This document shows, piece by piece, positions 1 to 8,554 of a DNA stretch of 60,762 bases (within the stretch, counting starts at the first letter, position 1; every line of letters begins with the position of its first letter). The DNA is taken from positions 1 to 60,762 of the forward strand of contig NZ_JAFCKQ010000048.1 of NCBI RefSeq assembly GCF_018130215.1, read 5' to 3'. The stretch comes from Bradyrhizobium jicamae. Lineage in GTDB: Bacteria; Pseudomonadota; Alphaproteobacteria; Rhizobiales; Xanthobacteraceae. The position numbers and the translations under genes were made by a program. The notes beneath the pieces were generated by a model. It saw only the letters and a list, made by a program, of their open reading frames with translations. It was not told where the DNA came from and ran no database searches.

Positions 1-376
1 AAAGCACGGGGGTAGGACCACAGGTGTAACCGGGAACAACCCGGCTTTCCCTGCGCGATGGGTTACGGCTTATACGTGCTCTCCCCGGCGAGACTGGGCT
101 CTTTTGTCACCGCTTTCGCAAAGATGCTTGCGCACGCTTCACGAGAGGACACCTGCCACCAGGGCGTCAGGCCTGCACGATTTCGCCGTCCGCTACATGC
201 GCTCTCGTCAGTCACGCACGCAACGTCCACCGCATCCCACCACCACGTTCGTGACGATCGCGAGCGCCCCTCGAGCGGGTGAGACGAGAGAACTCATACA
301 CCGAGTCGACCATACTGATAAACCGAAATATTTTCACCGCGAGGGCTTGCGCCGTCGGGCAAATCAGTGGCAGGGG
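1..376. repeat. Dispersed repeat, left copy (inverted relative to the right end)
   Basis: Bases 1-376 match the reverse complement of 60387-60762. Over the first roughly 283 bases I count about ten mismatches by eye. A block of about 30 bases (near 287-316) is unrelated between the copies, and similarity then resumes to the shared segment gccgtcgggcaaatcagtg near 351-369. The conceptual proteins it encodes (containing LRTLHERTPATRASG) resemble artefactual hypothetical proteins that recur in Bradyrhizobium annotations, so I read it as a non-coding dispersed repeat. The 119 bases between it and the dapD stop hold nothing I recognise. Confidence 0.85.
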
Positions 377-495
377 CGCCGTCGGCTGGCTAACAGGTTG
401 CCGTTGGCAATGGTCGAAGAGACCTCTTGTTATGCGCCAGACGGCGACATCACTGGCGCGCCAAAATTGTTGCCAACGACTTCGCGAGTGAATGC

Positions 496-1467
496 CTAGC
501 TGTGAAGTTGCGAATTGAGGCCGTCCCAATTCGGTGTACGCCTGGTTGCCTCTAGAGCGCCGCTCTGGGAATTACGACGAAAAAGAAGACCCTTCTGGCC
601 CGAGAGTTCCTTAGCTTTCAGCACTCGGCCATCTTCCAGACGGATGCGCGCGCCTGCCGTGACGTAACAGCCCGCTTCGACGATACAATCGTCACCCAAG
701 GAAATGCCGATACCGGCGTTGGCTCCGATCAGGCAGCGCTCACCAACCGTAATCCTCTCTTTCCCTCCTCCGGACAGAGTGCCCATGATCGACGCTCCGC
801 CTCCAACGTCGCTGCCGCTTCCCACAACGACACCGGCGCTGATCCGGCCTTCCACCATGCAGGGACCCAGCGTACCCGCATTGAAATTGCAAAAGCCTTC
901 ATGCATGACGGTTGTGCCCGGAGCGAGGTAAGCTCCAAGCCTTACACGGTCCGCATCTGCAATTCTCACGTCGGCAGGCGTCACATAGTCAGTCATGCGC
1001 GGAAACTTGTCCACGCCTGCCACCTCAAACGCGACAGCACGCTTTCGCGCTGCGAGCCGCGCTTCCGCTACTTGAGAGCATTCACAGGGACCGAGTGTCG
1101 TCCAGGCAACGTTAGGTAAAAGACCGAAAATTCCTTCAAGGTTCAGGCAATTGGGCTGGACGAGCCGGTGGCTCAGTAGATGGAGTCGAAGATATGCGTC
1201 GTGCACATCAGTCGGCGCAGATGCAAGGGAGTCGATTTCTGTACGAATGGAAACGATGTCGACATTGCGGATGTCGTCGTGTCGCGCATATCCGTCTGCC
1301 GACTCGCCCAGCGATCTGTTGATCTCGTCACTCGTCAGCCGCACCGTTGCCGCCTTGTCGGCCTCCACGACCAGGCCCAGCCGAAGAAACCAGGAATCCA
1401 ACACGCGACCATCAGCGGTAATTGTCGCAAATCCCTCGCCGCTCGCGCCCTTCAGTTCCATCGTCAT
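496..1467 (-). CDS. dapD: Tetrahydrodipicolinate N-succinyltransferase, actinobacterial-type DapD
   Basis: 323 residues. The enzyme transfers succinyl from succinyl-CoA to tetrahydrodipicolinate in the lysine/diaminopimelate pathway. A divergent N-terminal domain is followed, from about residue 185, by a left-handed beta-helix of hexapeptide repeats with the strong signatures FNAGTLGPCMVEGRISAG, GSDVGGGASIMGTLSGGG and ISLGDDCIVEAGCYVTAG. These match the mycobacterial/corynebacterial DapD family, about 320 residues, rather than the roughly 280-residue proteobacterial enzyme. The ATG at 1467 follows a GAGA stretch about 8 bases upstream. The gene stands alone next to the terminal repeat, and its third codon positions look less GC-rich than those of the core genes, which suggests transfer. 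It may be a second dapD; the resident copy is not in this window. Confidence 0.85.
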   Translation of the reverse strand: MTMELKGASGEGFATITADGRVLDSWFLRLGLVVEADKAATVRLTSDEINRSLGESADGYARHDDIRNVDIVSIRTEIDSLASAPTDVHDAYLRLHLLSHRLVQPNCLNLEGIFGLLPNVAWTTLGPCECSQVAEARLAARKRAVAFEVAGVDKFPRMTDYVTPADVRIADADRVRLGAYLAPGTTVMHEGFCNFNAGTLGPCMVEGRISAGVVVGSGSDVGGGASIMGTLSGGGKERITVGERCLIGANAGIGISLGDDCIVEAGCYVTAGARIRLEDGRVLKAKELSGQKGLLFRRNSQSGALEATRRTPNWDGLNSQLHS

Positions 1468-1688
1468 TCTAATTTCTCACGCTACCGTCCTGCACGTAGT
1501 GCATACGCGAGTTCTCGTAGAAATGGCAACTTCCGGATCTCAAACACGCCCGGTTTGGGTCATGATGCGCGGGCCGAACGATCGCTGACGGCCACTTCCC
1601 GGTCATGCACTGCAGCAATGTCAAGATTTTCGAACAAGCCCGGCCGCGCCGGCGCTAATCTCCTGGTGGGCAGCGGAGGGTTACGCCT

Positions 1689-2078
1689 GTGTCTGCATCG
1701 ACGGCACATCGGAAGACTGGCAGGGGAATTCGCGGGAAAATCGCCGTTGCAGTCGGACTTGCTCTAAGTCAGGCCGCGGCAGCAGCACCCCCCGATAACC
1801 CGAATCCCGCGCTTGTCCCATGGTTTGAAAGCCTGAAGCAACCAGGCACCGGTGCGCCGTGCTGCTCGATTGCGGATTGCCGAACGGTAGAGTTCCGACA
1901 GGACCGGGACGGCTATGAGGTATTGATCGACGGTCGCTGGAAGATGTCGTCTCCATTCTGGCTGCGGGTCCCGTCGAACAGGATCATCGACAAGACCGAA
2001 AACCCGACGAACCGCGCCGTGGTCTGTTTCACGCCTGAGGCCGGCATTCTCTGTTTCGTGCGTCCACCCGAAAGCTAG
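1689..2078 (+). CDS. Small secreted hypothetical protein
   Basis: 129 residues from a GTG start preceded by GGAGGG about 9 bases upstream. A basic N-terminus (residues 1-16) precedes a hydrophobic alanine-rich stretch ending AAAAAPP near residue 35, consistent with a cleaved signal peptide. The mature part has cysteines in APCCSIADCR and in VVCFTPEAGILCF, so disulfides in the periplasm are plausible. It resembles conserved hypothetical exported proteins of Bradyrhizobiaceae, but I know no function. It is divergent from dapD across a 221-base spacer. Confidence 0.7.
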   Translation: MSASTAHRKTGRGIRGKIAVAVGLALSQAAAAAPPDNPNPALVPWFESLKQPGTGAPCCSIADCRTVEFRQDRDGYEVLIDGRWKMSSPFWLRVPSNRIIDKTENPTNRAVVCFTPEAGILCFVRPPES

Positions 2079-2124
2079 TCAATGCCGCCGCGGCTTACCG
2101 TGCACGACTATCGATATTCCGCGT

Positions 2125-3429
2125 CTATCTCGCAAAATCCGGCTGCCAATGCCGCAGTTCGCGCGCGGCGTAGGTGACCGCGCCGATCGTCGTGTAGGAC
2201 GGCGTCTCCAGCATCATGTTGCGCGCGAGCTTGAGACTGCGCGCCTCGCAGATCGCGCGCTGCTTCTCGTCTGCGATCCATTCGAAATCGATGTTGTGTG
2301 CGAGGCCAAGGATGCGGCGGATGATCTTCGCCGCGGCGAAGCCGACCGTGTCCTGGAACAGACGTGCCATGTAGGCCTGCCGCTCGGCCTCCAGACGCGC
2401 GGCGCCTGCTTCGCCCGCGAACAGGGATGCCGGATAGCCGTCGCCTTTCGCCTCGCTGCGCCACAGCACCAGGAATTTCCTGGAGAACTCGTTCCAGACG
2501 CCCTCGACCGCCTCGAGCACCCAGGCCTCGAACGAGGCCCGCTCGCCGGGTGAGCGTTCATGGCCGGCGGAGGCAAGGAAGGCCATGATGAGATTGCCGA
2601 TGACCGCGCCGATATCGAAGCCCATCGGACCGTAGAATGCGAATTCGGGATCGATCACCTTGGTCTCGCTCTCGGTCACCATGATCGAGCCGGTGTGCAG
2701 GTCGCCATGAACAAGCGCCTCAGGGCTTGCCATGAATTTCAGCTTCAGCCTGGAGATCGCGACATGCAGATCGAGGTCCCCGCGGAAGGCGGCGGCGGTG
2801 GCATCGAGCCAGGGCGCGGTCCAGCGGTTCTGCTCGGCGATCCGGTAGGGATCGGTGAAGATCAGGTCCTCGGTGATCTTGCATAGCGCATGGTTACCGG
2901 CGAATGCCGCGATCCCATCCTTCTTCTCTGCGGCCGAGAGCGCCAGATCGGACGAGAAGAACAGCGTCTGCGCCAGGAAGGTCGAGATATCCTCGACGAA
3001 GCGTGGATAGCCGACAGCGCCGATCAGGCCCTTGCGCATGATGATGTGCGGCTCGAGCAGCTCCATCGCGGTGAGCGCCAGCGGCCCGTCATGATGCAGC
3101 ACGGCGGGCACGAGCCTCGGTGCCAGCCGCGCCTGGTGCACCAGCGCCAAATGCTCGTAATGGGCGCGCGATAGCGGCAGCGGCCAGCTCTCGCCGACCA
3201 GGCGCACATAGGGCAGTGCCTGCTTGACCGCGATCCCGCCGCGCGGTCCCTTGACGATGAAGACGAGGTTGAGATTGCCGTCGCCGACCTCGCTGATGGA
3301 CCAGTCACCCGCCGCGCCGCCGAGTTGCGAGACGATGGCGGGCAGTCCGGCGAGGTAACCCCTGAGGTCGGCTTCCCGCAGGATTCGATAAGGGCTCTGC
3401 CCGGAGGTCGGTTGCGCCTGCAGGTCCAT
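2125..3429 (-). CDS. mtnK: 5-methylthioribose kinase
   Basis: 434 residues. It phosphorylates 5-methylthioribose to its 1-phosphate in the methionine salvage pathway. The fold is kinase-like: a glycine-rich EVGDGNLNLVF loop, the ATP-binding lysine in IAVKQALPYV, the catalytic-loop motif EALVHGDLHTGSIMV and the metal-binding motif KVIDPEFAFYG. I chose the ATG at 3429 because GAGGAG lies 9 bases upstream; the in-frame ATG at 3438 directly abuts that site, and longer versions would run into the neighbouring gene. The usual partner mtnA is not in the window. Confidence 0.9.
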   Translation of the reverse strand: MDLQAQPTSGQSPYRILREADLRGYLAGLPAIVSQLGGAAGDWSISEVGDGNLNLVFIVKGPRGGIAVKQALPYVRLVGESWPLPLSRAHYEHLALVHQARLAPRLVPAVLHHDGPLALTAMELLEPHIIMRKGLIGAVGYPRFVEDISTFLAQTLFFSSDLALSAAEKKDGIAAFAGNHALCKITEDLIFTDPYRIAEQNRWTAPWLDATAAAFRGDLDLHVAISRLKLKFMASPEALVHGDLHTGSIMVTESETKVIDPEFAFYGPMGFDIGAVIGNLIMAFLASAGHERSPGERASFEAWVLEAVEGVWNEFSRKFLVLWRSEAKGDGYPASLFAGEAGAARLEAERQAYMARLFQDTVGFAAAKIIRRILGLAHNIDFEWIADEKQRAICEARSLKLARNMMLETPSYTTIGAVTYAARELRHWQPDFAR

Positions 3430-3469
3430 CTTGGTCATCTCCTCACACGTCCCGAGGCGAGGTTGATCC

Positions 3470-3817
3470 TCACTCCCGTTCCAGGAAATTCGAGCCGATG
3501 TCGGCCTTCTTCCTGATCGGATCATAGTCGCAGTAGACACTGTCCGCGACCAGCGTGTAGCTCGCGCTGATGATGTCCTTGTCGACCTTGACCGAGTTCA
3601 AGCCGATCACCGCGGTCTTCTGGCCGCCGTTCCATTTGAACGGCGTGGTGCTCTTGGCCTGCTCGCAGGCCGCGACCGCGTCGGCGAAGACCGAGCTCTC
3701 GACAAAGGCCTGCACGGTGCGGAGCCGGGTGAAGAGCTTCCAGGAGATGTAGAACGATCCGGCGAGGCCGGCGGCGAGCAGCACGAAAAGGACGATCGCG
3801 ATCCGCTGAAAATTCAT
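3470..3817 (-). CDS. Small membrane-anchored hypothetical protein
   Basis: 115 residues with one N-terminal hydrophobic segment (about residues 6-27, IAIVLFVLLAAGLAGSFYI) that could be a signal anchor. It is followed by a polar domain with two cysteines, in AACEQAKS and SVYCDYDP. It lies between mtnK and a DUF1467 gene on the same strand, 40 and 27 bases away. I recognise no domain, and its conserved position does not reveal a function. Confidence 0.7.
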   Translation of the reverse strand: MNFQRIAIVLFVLLAAGLAGSFYISWKLFTRLRTVQAFVESSVFADAVAACEQAKSTTPFKWNGGQKTAVIGLNSVKVDKDIISASYTLVADSVYCDYDPIRKKADIGSNFLERE

Positions 3818-3844
3818 TCGTCTCCCCCAAAATACCTGACGCTT

Positions 3845-4120
3845 CTAGAACGGCATCCCCATCAATTTCGACAGCCGCTCGATCGAGAGATAGCCGGCAT
3901 AGTAAGCCCACATTCCGATCGCGAAGATCACGGCCGAGAGCAGCGTGGTCCAGAGCAGCTTGCGTCCCATCCGCGCCAGCACCGGCGCACCGGGATCGGT
4001 GCCGGGCGCACCGACGCCCTCCTCCTGCTGGCTGCGCACGCCGAACGGCAGCGTCAGGAACAGCACGACCCACCAGAGGACGAAGTAGATCGCAAGGGAG
4101 GTGGAGATCTGGTACGCCAT
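3845..4120 (-). CDS. DUF1467 family membrane protein
   Basis: 91 residues with two predicted membrane helices (about 8-26 and 56-76) around a short polar loop. The N-terminal pattern IYFVLWWVVLFLTLPFGVRSQ is the hallmark of the DUF1467 family, which in alphaproteobacteria usually sits just downstream of methylmalonyl-CoA epimerase, as here with 6 bases between the genes. Function is unknown; location is the inner membrane. Confidence 0.85.
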   Translation of the reverse strand: MAYQISTSLAIYFVLWWVVLFLTLPFGVRSQQEEGVGAPGTDPGAPVLARMGRKLLWTTLLSAVIFAIGMWAYYAGYLSIERLSKLMGMPF

Positions 4121-4126
4121 GCGGCC

Positions 4127-4531
4127 TCAGGCCTGCTCGATCTCGACCAGGGCGCCGGAGAAGTCCTTGGGGTGGAAGAACAGCACCGGCTTGCCGTGGG
4201 CGCCGGTCTTCGGCTGGCCGTCGCCGAGCACCCGCGCGCCGTCGGCGATCAGCCGGTCGCGGGCCGCGATGATGTCGGGGACGTCGTAGCAGACGTGGTG
4301 GATGCCGCCGTCGGCGTTGCGCTCGACGAACTTGGCGATCGGCGAGGCGTCGCCGAGCGGCTCGATGAACTCGATCTTGGTGTTCGGCAGCGTCACGAAC
4401 ACGGTGATCACGCCATGTTCCGGCAGCGGCACGGCGTCGGAAATCTCGGCATTGAAGGCTGAGCCGTAGATCTTCGCGGCCTTTTTGGCGTCCTTGACCG
4501 CGATCGCGACGTGATTGAGCCGGCCCAGCAT
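4127..4531 (-). CDS. mce: Methylmalonyl-CoA epimerase
   Basis: 134 residues. It interconverts the 2R and 2S forms of methylmalonyl-CoA in propionyl-CoA catabolism. It has the vicinal-oxygen-chelate fold with paired metal-ligand motifs: LNHVAIAVKD at the start, IEFIEPLG in the middle, GIHHVCYDV and a final glutamate in GALVEIEQA. The ATG at 4531 follows GGGAGAG at good spacing; an in-frame ATG 18 bases upstream lacks one. It lies between rnj and the DUF1467 gene, probably in one transcript. The mutase subunits are elsewhere. Confidence 0.92.
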   Translation of the reverse strand: MLGRLNHVAIAVKDAKKAAKIYGSAFNAEISDAVPLPEHGVITVFVTLPNTKIEFIEPLGDASPIAKFVERNADGGIHHVCYDVPDIIAARDRLIADGARVLGDGQPKTGAHGKPVLFFHPKDFSGALVEIEQA

Positions 4532-4568
4532 GCTTCTCTCCCCTGTCATTTTGCTCGCGAGGTGCGCG

Positions 4569-6239
4569 TCAGACCGTCAGAACGTGCACGAGGCAGATCG
4601 GCTTCTTGCCCCATTGCTCGTTCAGCGCCGCCCGCACCGCGCGACGCACCGATTCCGCGAGGGCATCCGGATCGCGCCGTCGCGGCCGCGGCAGGCCCTC
4701 GACGGTCGATACCACCACATCGAACACGATGTCGTCGAGCAATTCGCCTGCCGCATTCTTCTCCGGCATGCCGACGAGATCAACCTCGGGATCGTCGGCG
4801 AGTTCGCCCTGCTCGGTCATCGCGATGGCGACGAAGGCGCAACCGGCAAAGGCCATCCGCCGCCGTTCCACCACGGCGCGCGACTTGGCGTCCTCGAGGA
4901 TGGTTCCATCCTTGTAGAGCCGCCCGGCCGGCAGTTCGTCGATGATGCCGGGCTCCCCGGGGCCGAGCCTGACCAGGTCGCCATTGCGACAGGTCAAGAC
5001 CTTCGGCACACCAGTGGCGCGCGCCAGCTTGGCATGCTCGGAAAGGTGCAGCGCCTCGCCATGCACGGGGATCAGGAGCTGCGGCCGCACCCAGGAGATC
5101 ATGTCGCGCAATTCGTCGCGGCGCGGATGGCCGGAGACGTGCACCAGATGGTCGCGGTCGGTGATGACCTCGACGCCCTGGGTCACCAGCCCGTTGATGA
5201 TGCCGCCGACCGCCTTCTCGTTGCCCGGAATGGTGCGGGACGAGAAGATCACGGTGTCGCCCTTGTTGAGCGTCACCTGCGGATGATCGTCATTGGCAAT
5301 CCGCGCCAGCGCGGCGCGCGGCTCGCCCTGGCTACCGGTGCACAGCGCCAGCACCTTGTCCGGCGGAAGATGGCCGTAGACGTCGAGGCTGCGGAATTTC
5401 TGCCGGCTGTCGAGATAGCCGCATTCGCGCGCCACCTGGACCACCCGCTCCATGGCGCGGCCAACCACCACCACCTCGCGGTCCGCCGCCATCGCGGCAT
5501 CGGCTACGGCCTTCACGCGCCCGACATTCGAGGCAAAAGTGGTGACCGCGACCCGGCCCTTGGCCGCCCCGACCAGCTTCTTGATGGTGGCGGCAACCTC
5601 TGTTTCCGATGGCGAGCGGCCGTCGCGCACCGCATTGGTGGAATCGCCGACCAGCGCCAGCACGCCGGCATCGCCCAACTCGCGCAGCCGCCGTTCGTCG
5701 GTCGGCAGGCCGACCAGCGGGGTCGGATCGATCTTCCAGTCGCCGGTGTGCAGCACGGTGCCGACATCGGTCTTGATCGCGAGCGCGTGCGATTCCGGAA
5801 TCGAGTGCGCGACCGGGATGAATTCGACGTTGAACGGGCCGATGTCGACGCGGCCGCCCGATCGGATCACGGTGATCGGGATCTTTGGCGGATTGCGCTC
5901 GGCGGCGCATTTGGCCTCGAACAGCGCGGCGCTGAACTGTGTCGCGTAGATCGGGCAACCGAGCTTCGGCCAGAGATCGATGATGGCGCCGAAATGGTCC
6001 TCGTGGGCGTGGGTCAGCACCAGGCCCATCAGATTGTTGCGTTCCTTCTCGAGGAAGCGGATGTCGGGCATGATCAGGTCGATGCCCGGCAGATGCTCCT
6101 CGTCGCCGAAGGAGACGCCGAGATCGACCGCAAGCCACGCCCGCTGATGACGGTTGCCGAGGCCGTAGATCGACAGGTTCATGCCGATCTCACCGACGCC
6201 GCCGAGCGGCGCAAAGGTCAATTCGTCCGGGCGCGCCAT
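4569..6239 (-). CDS. rnj: Ribonuclease J
   Basis: 556 residues. A metallo-beta-lactamase/beta-CASP nuclease with 5'-to-3' exonuclease and endonuclease activity in RNA turnover and rRNA maturation. The zinc motif THAHEDH is at residues 76-82, further ligands are in VAHSIPES and LHTGDWKID, and the beta-CASP region has SGHPRRDEL and LIPVHGEALH. A C-terminal domain follows from about residue 450. Its ATG overlaps the birA stop as TGATG, so the two genes are probably translationally coupled. Length is typical of the alphaproteobacterial family. Confidence 0.95.
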   Translation of the reverse strand: MARPDELTFAPLGGVGEIGMNLSIYGLGNRHQRAWLAVDLGVSFGDEEHLPGIDLIMPDIRFLEKERNNLMGLVLTHAHEDHFGAIIDLWPKLGCPIYATQFSAALFEAKCAAERNPPKIPITVIRSGGRVDIGPFNVEFIPVAHSIPESHALAIKTDVGTVLHTGDWKIDPTPLVGLPTDERRLRELGDAGVLALVGDSTNAVRDGRSPSETEVAATIKKLVGAAKGRVAVTTFASNVGRVKAVADAAMAADREVVVVGRAMERVVQVARECGYLDSRQKFRSLDVYGHLPPDKVLALCTGSQGEPRAALARIANDDHPQVTLNKGDTVIFSSRTIPGNEKAVGGIINGLVTQGVEVITDRDHLVHVSGHPRRDELRDMISWVRPQLLIPVHGEALHLSEHAKLARATGVPKVLTCRNGDLVRLGPGEPGIIDELPAGRLYKDGTILEDAKSRAVVERRRMAFAGCAFVAIAMTEQGELADDPEVDLVGMPEKNAAGELLDDIVFDVVVSTVEGLPRPRRRDPDALAESVRRAVRAALNEQWGKKPICLVHVLTV

Positions 6240-7045
6240 CAGCCGGCCCTCACGGATGCGGCGCTGCCGAAATAGACTTCGCCGGCGGTCACGGGCATGC
6301 GCCGGCCATCGGCGGTGCGGACGATCAGGCAGCCGGCATCGTCGATGGTGTCGAAGGTGCCTTCCAGCGCCGTGGTGCCGGTCTGGACCGCCACCTTCTC
6401 GCCAAGGCCGGCGGCCCGTTCGAGCCAGAGCCGGCGCAGATCGGTGAAGCCGCGACCATTGTCCCAGATGCCGCGAAACTCGACCCAGGCGTCCGACAGC
6501 GCGGTAAACAGCTCCTCGGCCGCGATCTGGACGCCGAGGGCGGCAAGCGACACCGCCGGTGTCGGTGTGCCCTCGGGCGCGGCCACGACATTGGTGCCGA
6601 TCCCGACGACGACGGCGAGGCGGTCGCCGACCGCCTCGGCCTCCAGCAGGATGCCCGAGAGCTTCTTGCCGTCGGCCAGCACGTCATTCGGCCATTTCAG
6701 GGTGTATTTCGGGCTGCCCGGGCCGAGCCGCAGCGCAGCCTCGATGCTGACCTTCCGGAGCGCGGCCTCCAGAGCGAGGCCGGCCGCAAAGCCCAGCATC
6801 GCTGCGACTGCCGGCGCAACGTCGATCACCTCGAGCACAGTGCTGGCAAGATTGCCGCGCGGCGCGACCCAGGCGCGCTGCCGCCGTCCCCGTCCCGCCG
6901 TCTGCTCCGGCGTCACGAACCACGTCGGATCCCGCTCGCCGTCGCGGGCGCGCGCGAGCGCCTCAGCATTGGTCGAGCCGATCCGGTCGAAGGCGGCGAG
7001 CTTGAAGCCCGCCGCTATGGCTCGGGGTCCGAGCGTGAAGGTCAT
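6239..7045 (-). CDS. birA: Biotin--[acetyl-CoA-carboxylase] ligase
   Basis: 268 residues. It attaches biotin to the biotin carboxyl carrier protein via biotinyl-AMP. Visible motifs are DRIGSTNAEAL (substrate pocket), the adenylate loop TAGRGRRQRAWVAPRGNLAST and the catalytic-core motif LKWPNDVLADGKKLSGILLE. It lacks the N-terminal DNA-binding domain of the E. coli protein, so it is an enzyme only. The ATG at 7045 was chosen because upstream codons show no family similarity. Lying 61 bases after nuoN, it continues the nuo operon, as is usual in Rhizobiales. Confidence 0.93.
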   Translation of the reverse strand: MTFTLGPRAIAAGFKLAAFDRIGSTNAEALARARDGERDPTWFVTPEQTAGRGRRQRAWVAPRGNLASTVLEVIDVAPAVAAMLGFAAGLALEAALRKVSIEAALRLGPGSPKYTLKWPNDVLADGKKLSGILLEAEAVGDRLAVVVGIGTNVVAAPEGTPTPAVSLAALGVQIAAEELFTALSDAWVEFRGIWDNGRGFTDLRRLWLERAAGLGEKVAVQTGTTALEGTFDTIDDAGCLIVRTADGRRMPVTAGEVYFGSAASVRAG

Positions 7046-7106
7046 ACCGAGGTTATGCGCATGATCCGTTGCGAAAGCCAGCCTCCACTGTCCGGAATCA
7101 CGCGCA

Positions 7107-8543
7107 TCAGAACAGCGATTTCGCAGCGGCCGAGGCGGCGCTGACCAGCGGGCCGGGATAGGCCCAGTAGAAGACGGTGAAGATACCGGCAAACGCCAGG
7201 ACGGTGCGCAACTCGATCCGCATCGGGTCGAGCTTGCCGAGCGGCTGATCGAAATACATCACCTTGACGATCGACAGATAGTAGAACGCGCCCACCACGC
7301 TGGTCACCACGCCGATCACCGCGAGCGTGAACAGATTGGCCTTGATCGCGGCGACGAACACGTACCACTTGGCGAAGAAGCCCGCGAGCGGCGGCACGCC
7401 GGCCAGCGAGAACAGCACCATCGCGAAGAAGAAGGCGAGCAGCGGGTTGGTGCGCGAAAGGCCGGCAAAATCGCTGATCTGCTCGACCGCGTGGCCGTCG
7501 CGCTTCATGGCGAGGATGATCGAGAACGAGGCAAGCGTCATCGCGACATAGATCGCGATGTAGACCAGCACGCCCTGCGCACCCTCGACCGTGCCGGACG
7601 CAAGGCCGACCAGGGCAAAGCCCATGTGGCCGATCGACGAGTAGGCCATCAGCCGCTTGATGTTGGTCTGGCCGATCGCCGCGAACGAGCCGAGCGCCAT
7701 CGAGGCGATCGAAACGAACACCAGGATCTGCTGCCACTGCGTCACGATGCCGGGGAATGCGGTCAACGTCGCACGCGTGAACACCGCGAGTGCCGCGACC
7801 TTCGGGGCGGAGGCGAAGAATGCCGTCACCGGCGTCGGCGCGCCCTCATAGACGTCGGGCGTCCACATGTGGAATGGCACCGCCGAGACCTTGAAGCAGA
7901 GTCCGGCGAGCAGGAAGACCAGGCCGAACACGATGCCCACGCTGCCCGTGGTCGCGGCCGCGGCAATGCCGGCGAAGCTGACGGTGCCGGTGAAGCCGTA
8001 GATAAGCGAAGCGCCGTAGAGCAGCATGCCCGACGACAGAGCGCCGAGGACGAAATACTTCAGGCCGGCCTCGCTGGACTTGGCGTTGTCGCGCTGGCTC
8101 GCCGCCACGACGTAAAGCGCAAGGCTCATCAGCTCGAGGCCGAGATAGAGCGAGATCAGGTCGCCGGCCGAGATCAGCACCAGCATGCCGAGCGTCGACA
8201 GCAGCACCAGGATGGCGAACTCGAAATTGCGGTTCGAGGGCTGGGACAGGAATTCCGTCGCCAGGATCAGTGTCGCACCCGAGCCGATCAGGGCCAGGAT
8301 CTTCAGGAAGCGGGCGAAGTCGTCGACGATGAAGCTGCCGCCGAAGGTGATGAGCTTGCCGGCCGGCAGCCACAGCTCCAGCACGCCGGTCAGGACCAGG
8401 AGACAGACCGCAAGCGCCGCGACGAGCCGGGTCGTTCCCTGCCCGCGATAGGCTCCGATCATCAACAGCACCATCGCGCCGACCGCGAGCACCAGCTCCG
8501 GCAGCACCGGCTGCAACTGATAACCTGCACTGGAAAAGCTCAT
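7107..8543 (-). CDS. nuoN: NADH-quinone oxidoreductase subunit N
   Basis: 478 residues, an antiporter-like proton-pumping subunit of complex I in the inner membrane. About 14 hydrophobic helices are visible. The family core LYLGLELMSLALYVVAA carries the conserved glutamate, and ICFK-like lysines occur in LLAGLCFKVSAVPFHMWTPD and FGQTNIKRL-type segments. It is the last nuo gene, 11 bases after nuoM, with the start ATG at 8543. Confidence 0.96.
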   Translation of the reverse strand: MSFSSAGYQLQPVLPELVLAVGAMVLLMIGAYRGQGTTRLVAALAVCLLVLTGVLELWLPAGKLITFGGSFIVDDFARFLKILALIGSGATLILATEFLSQPSNRNFEFAILVLLSTLGMLVLISAGDLISLYLGLELMSLALYVVAASQRDNAKSSEAGLKYFVLGALSSGMLLYGASLIYGFTGTVSFAGIAAAATTGSVGIVFGLVFLLAGLCFKVSAVPFHMWTPDVYEGAPTPVTAFFASAPKVAALAVFTRATLTAFPGIVTQWQQILVFVSIASMALGSFAAIGQTNIKRLMAYSSIGHMGFALVGLASGTVEGAQGVLVYIAIYVAMTLASFSIILAMKRDGHAVEQISDFAGLSRTNPLLAFFFAMVLFSLAGVPPLAGFFAKWYVFVAAIKANLFTLAVIGVVTSVVGAFYYLSIVKVMYFDQPLGKLDPMRIELRTVLAFAGIFTVFYWAYPGPLVSAASAAAKSLF

Positions 8544-8554
8544 GGGCTGAGGCC

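Noticed and set aside
58..529. Several overlapping frames of 70-131 codons in the left repeat, and matching frames at 60327-60705
   Set aside because: They lie in a dispersed repeat, overlap each other on both strands, and recur as annotation artefacts in related genomes.
4515..6275. 586-codon plus-strand frame opposite ribonuclease J
   Set aside because: It is the antisense shadow of a GC-rich conserved gene, with Arg/His/Asp-heavy composition and no family similarity.
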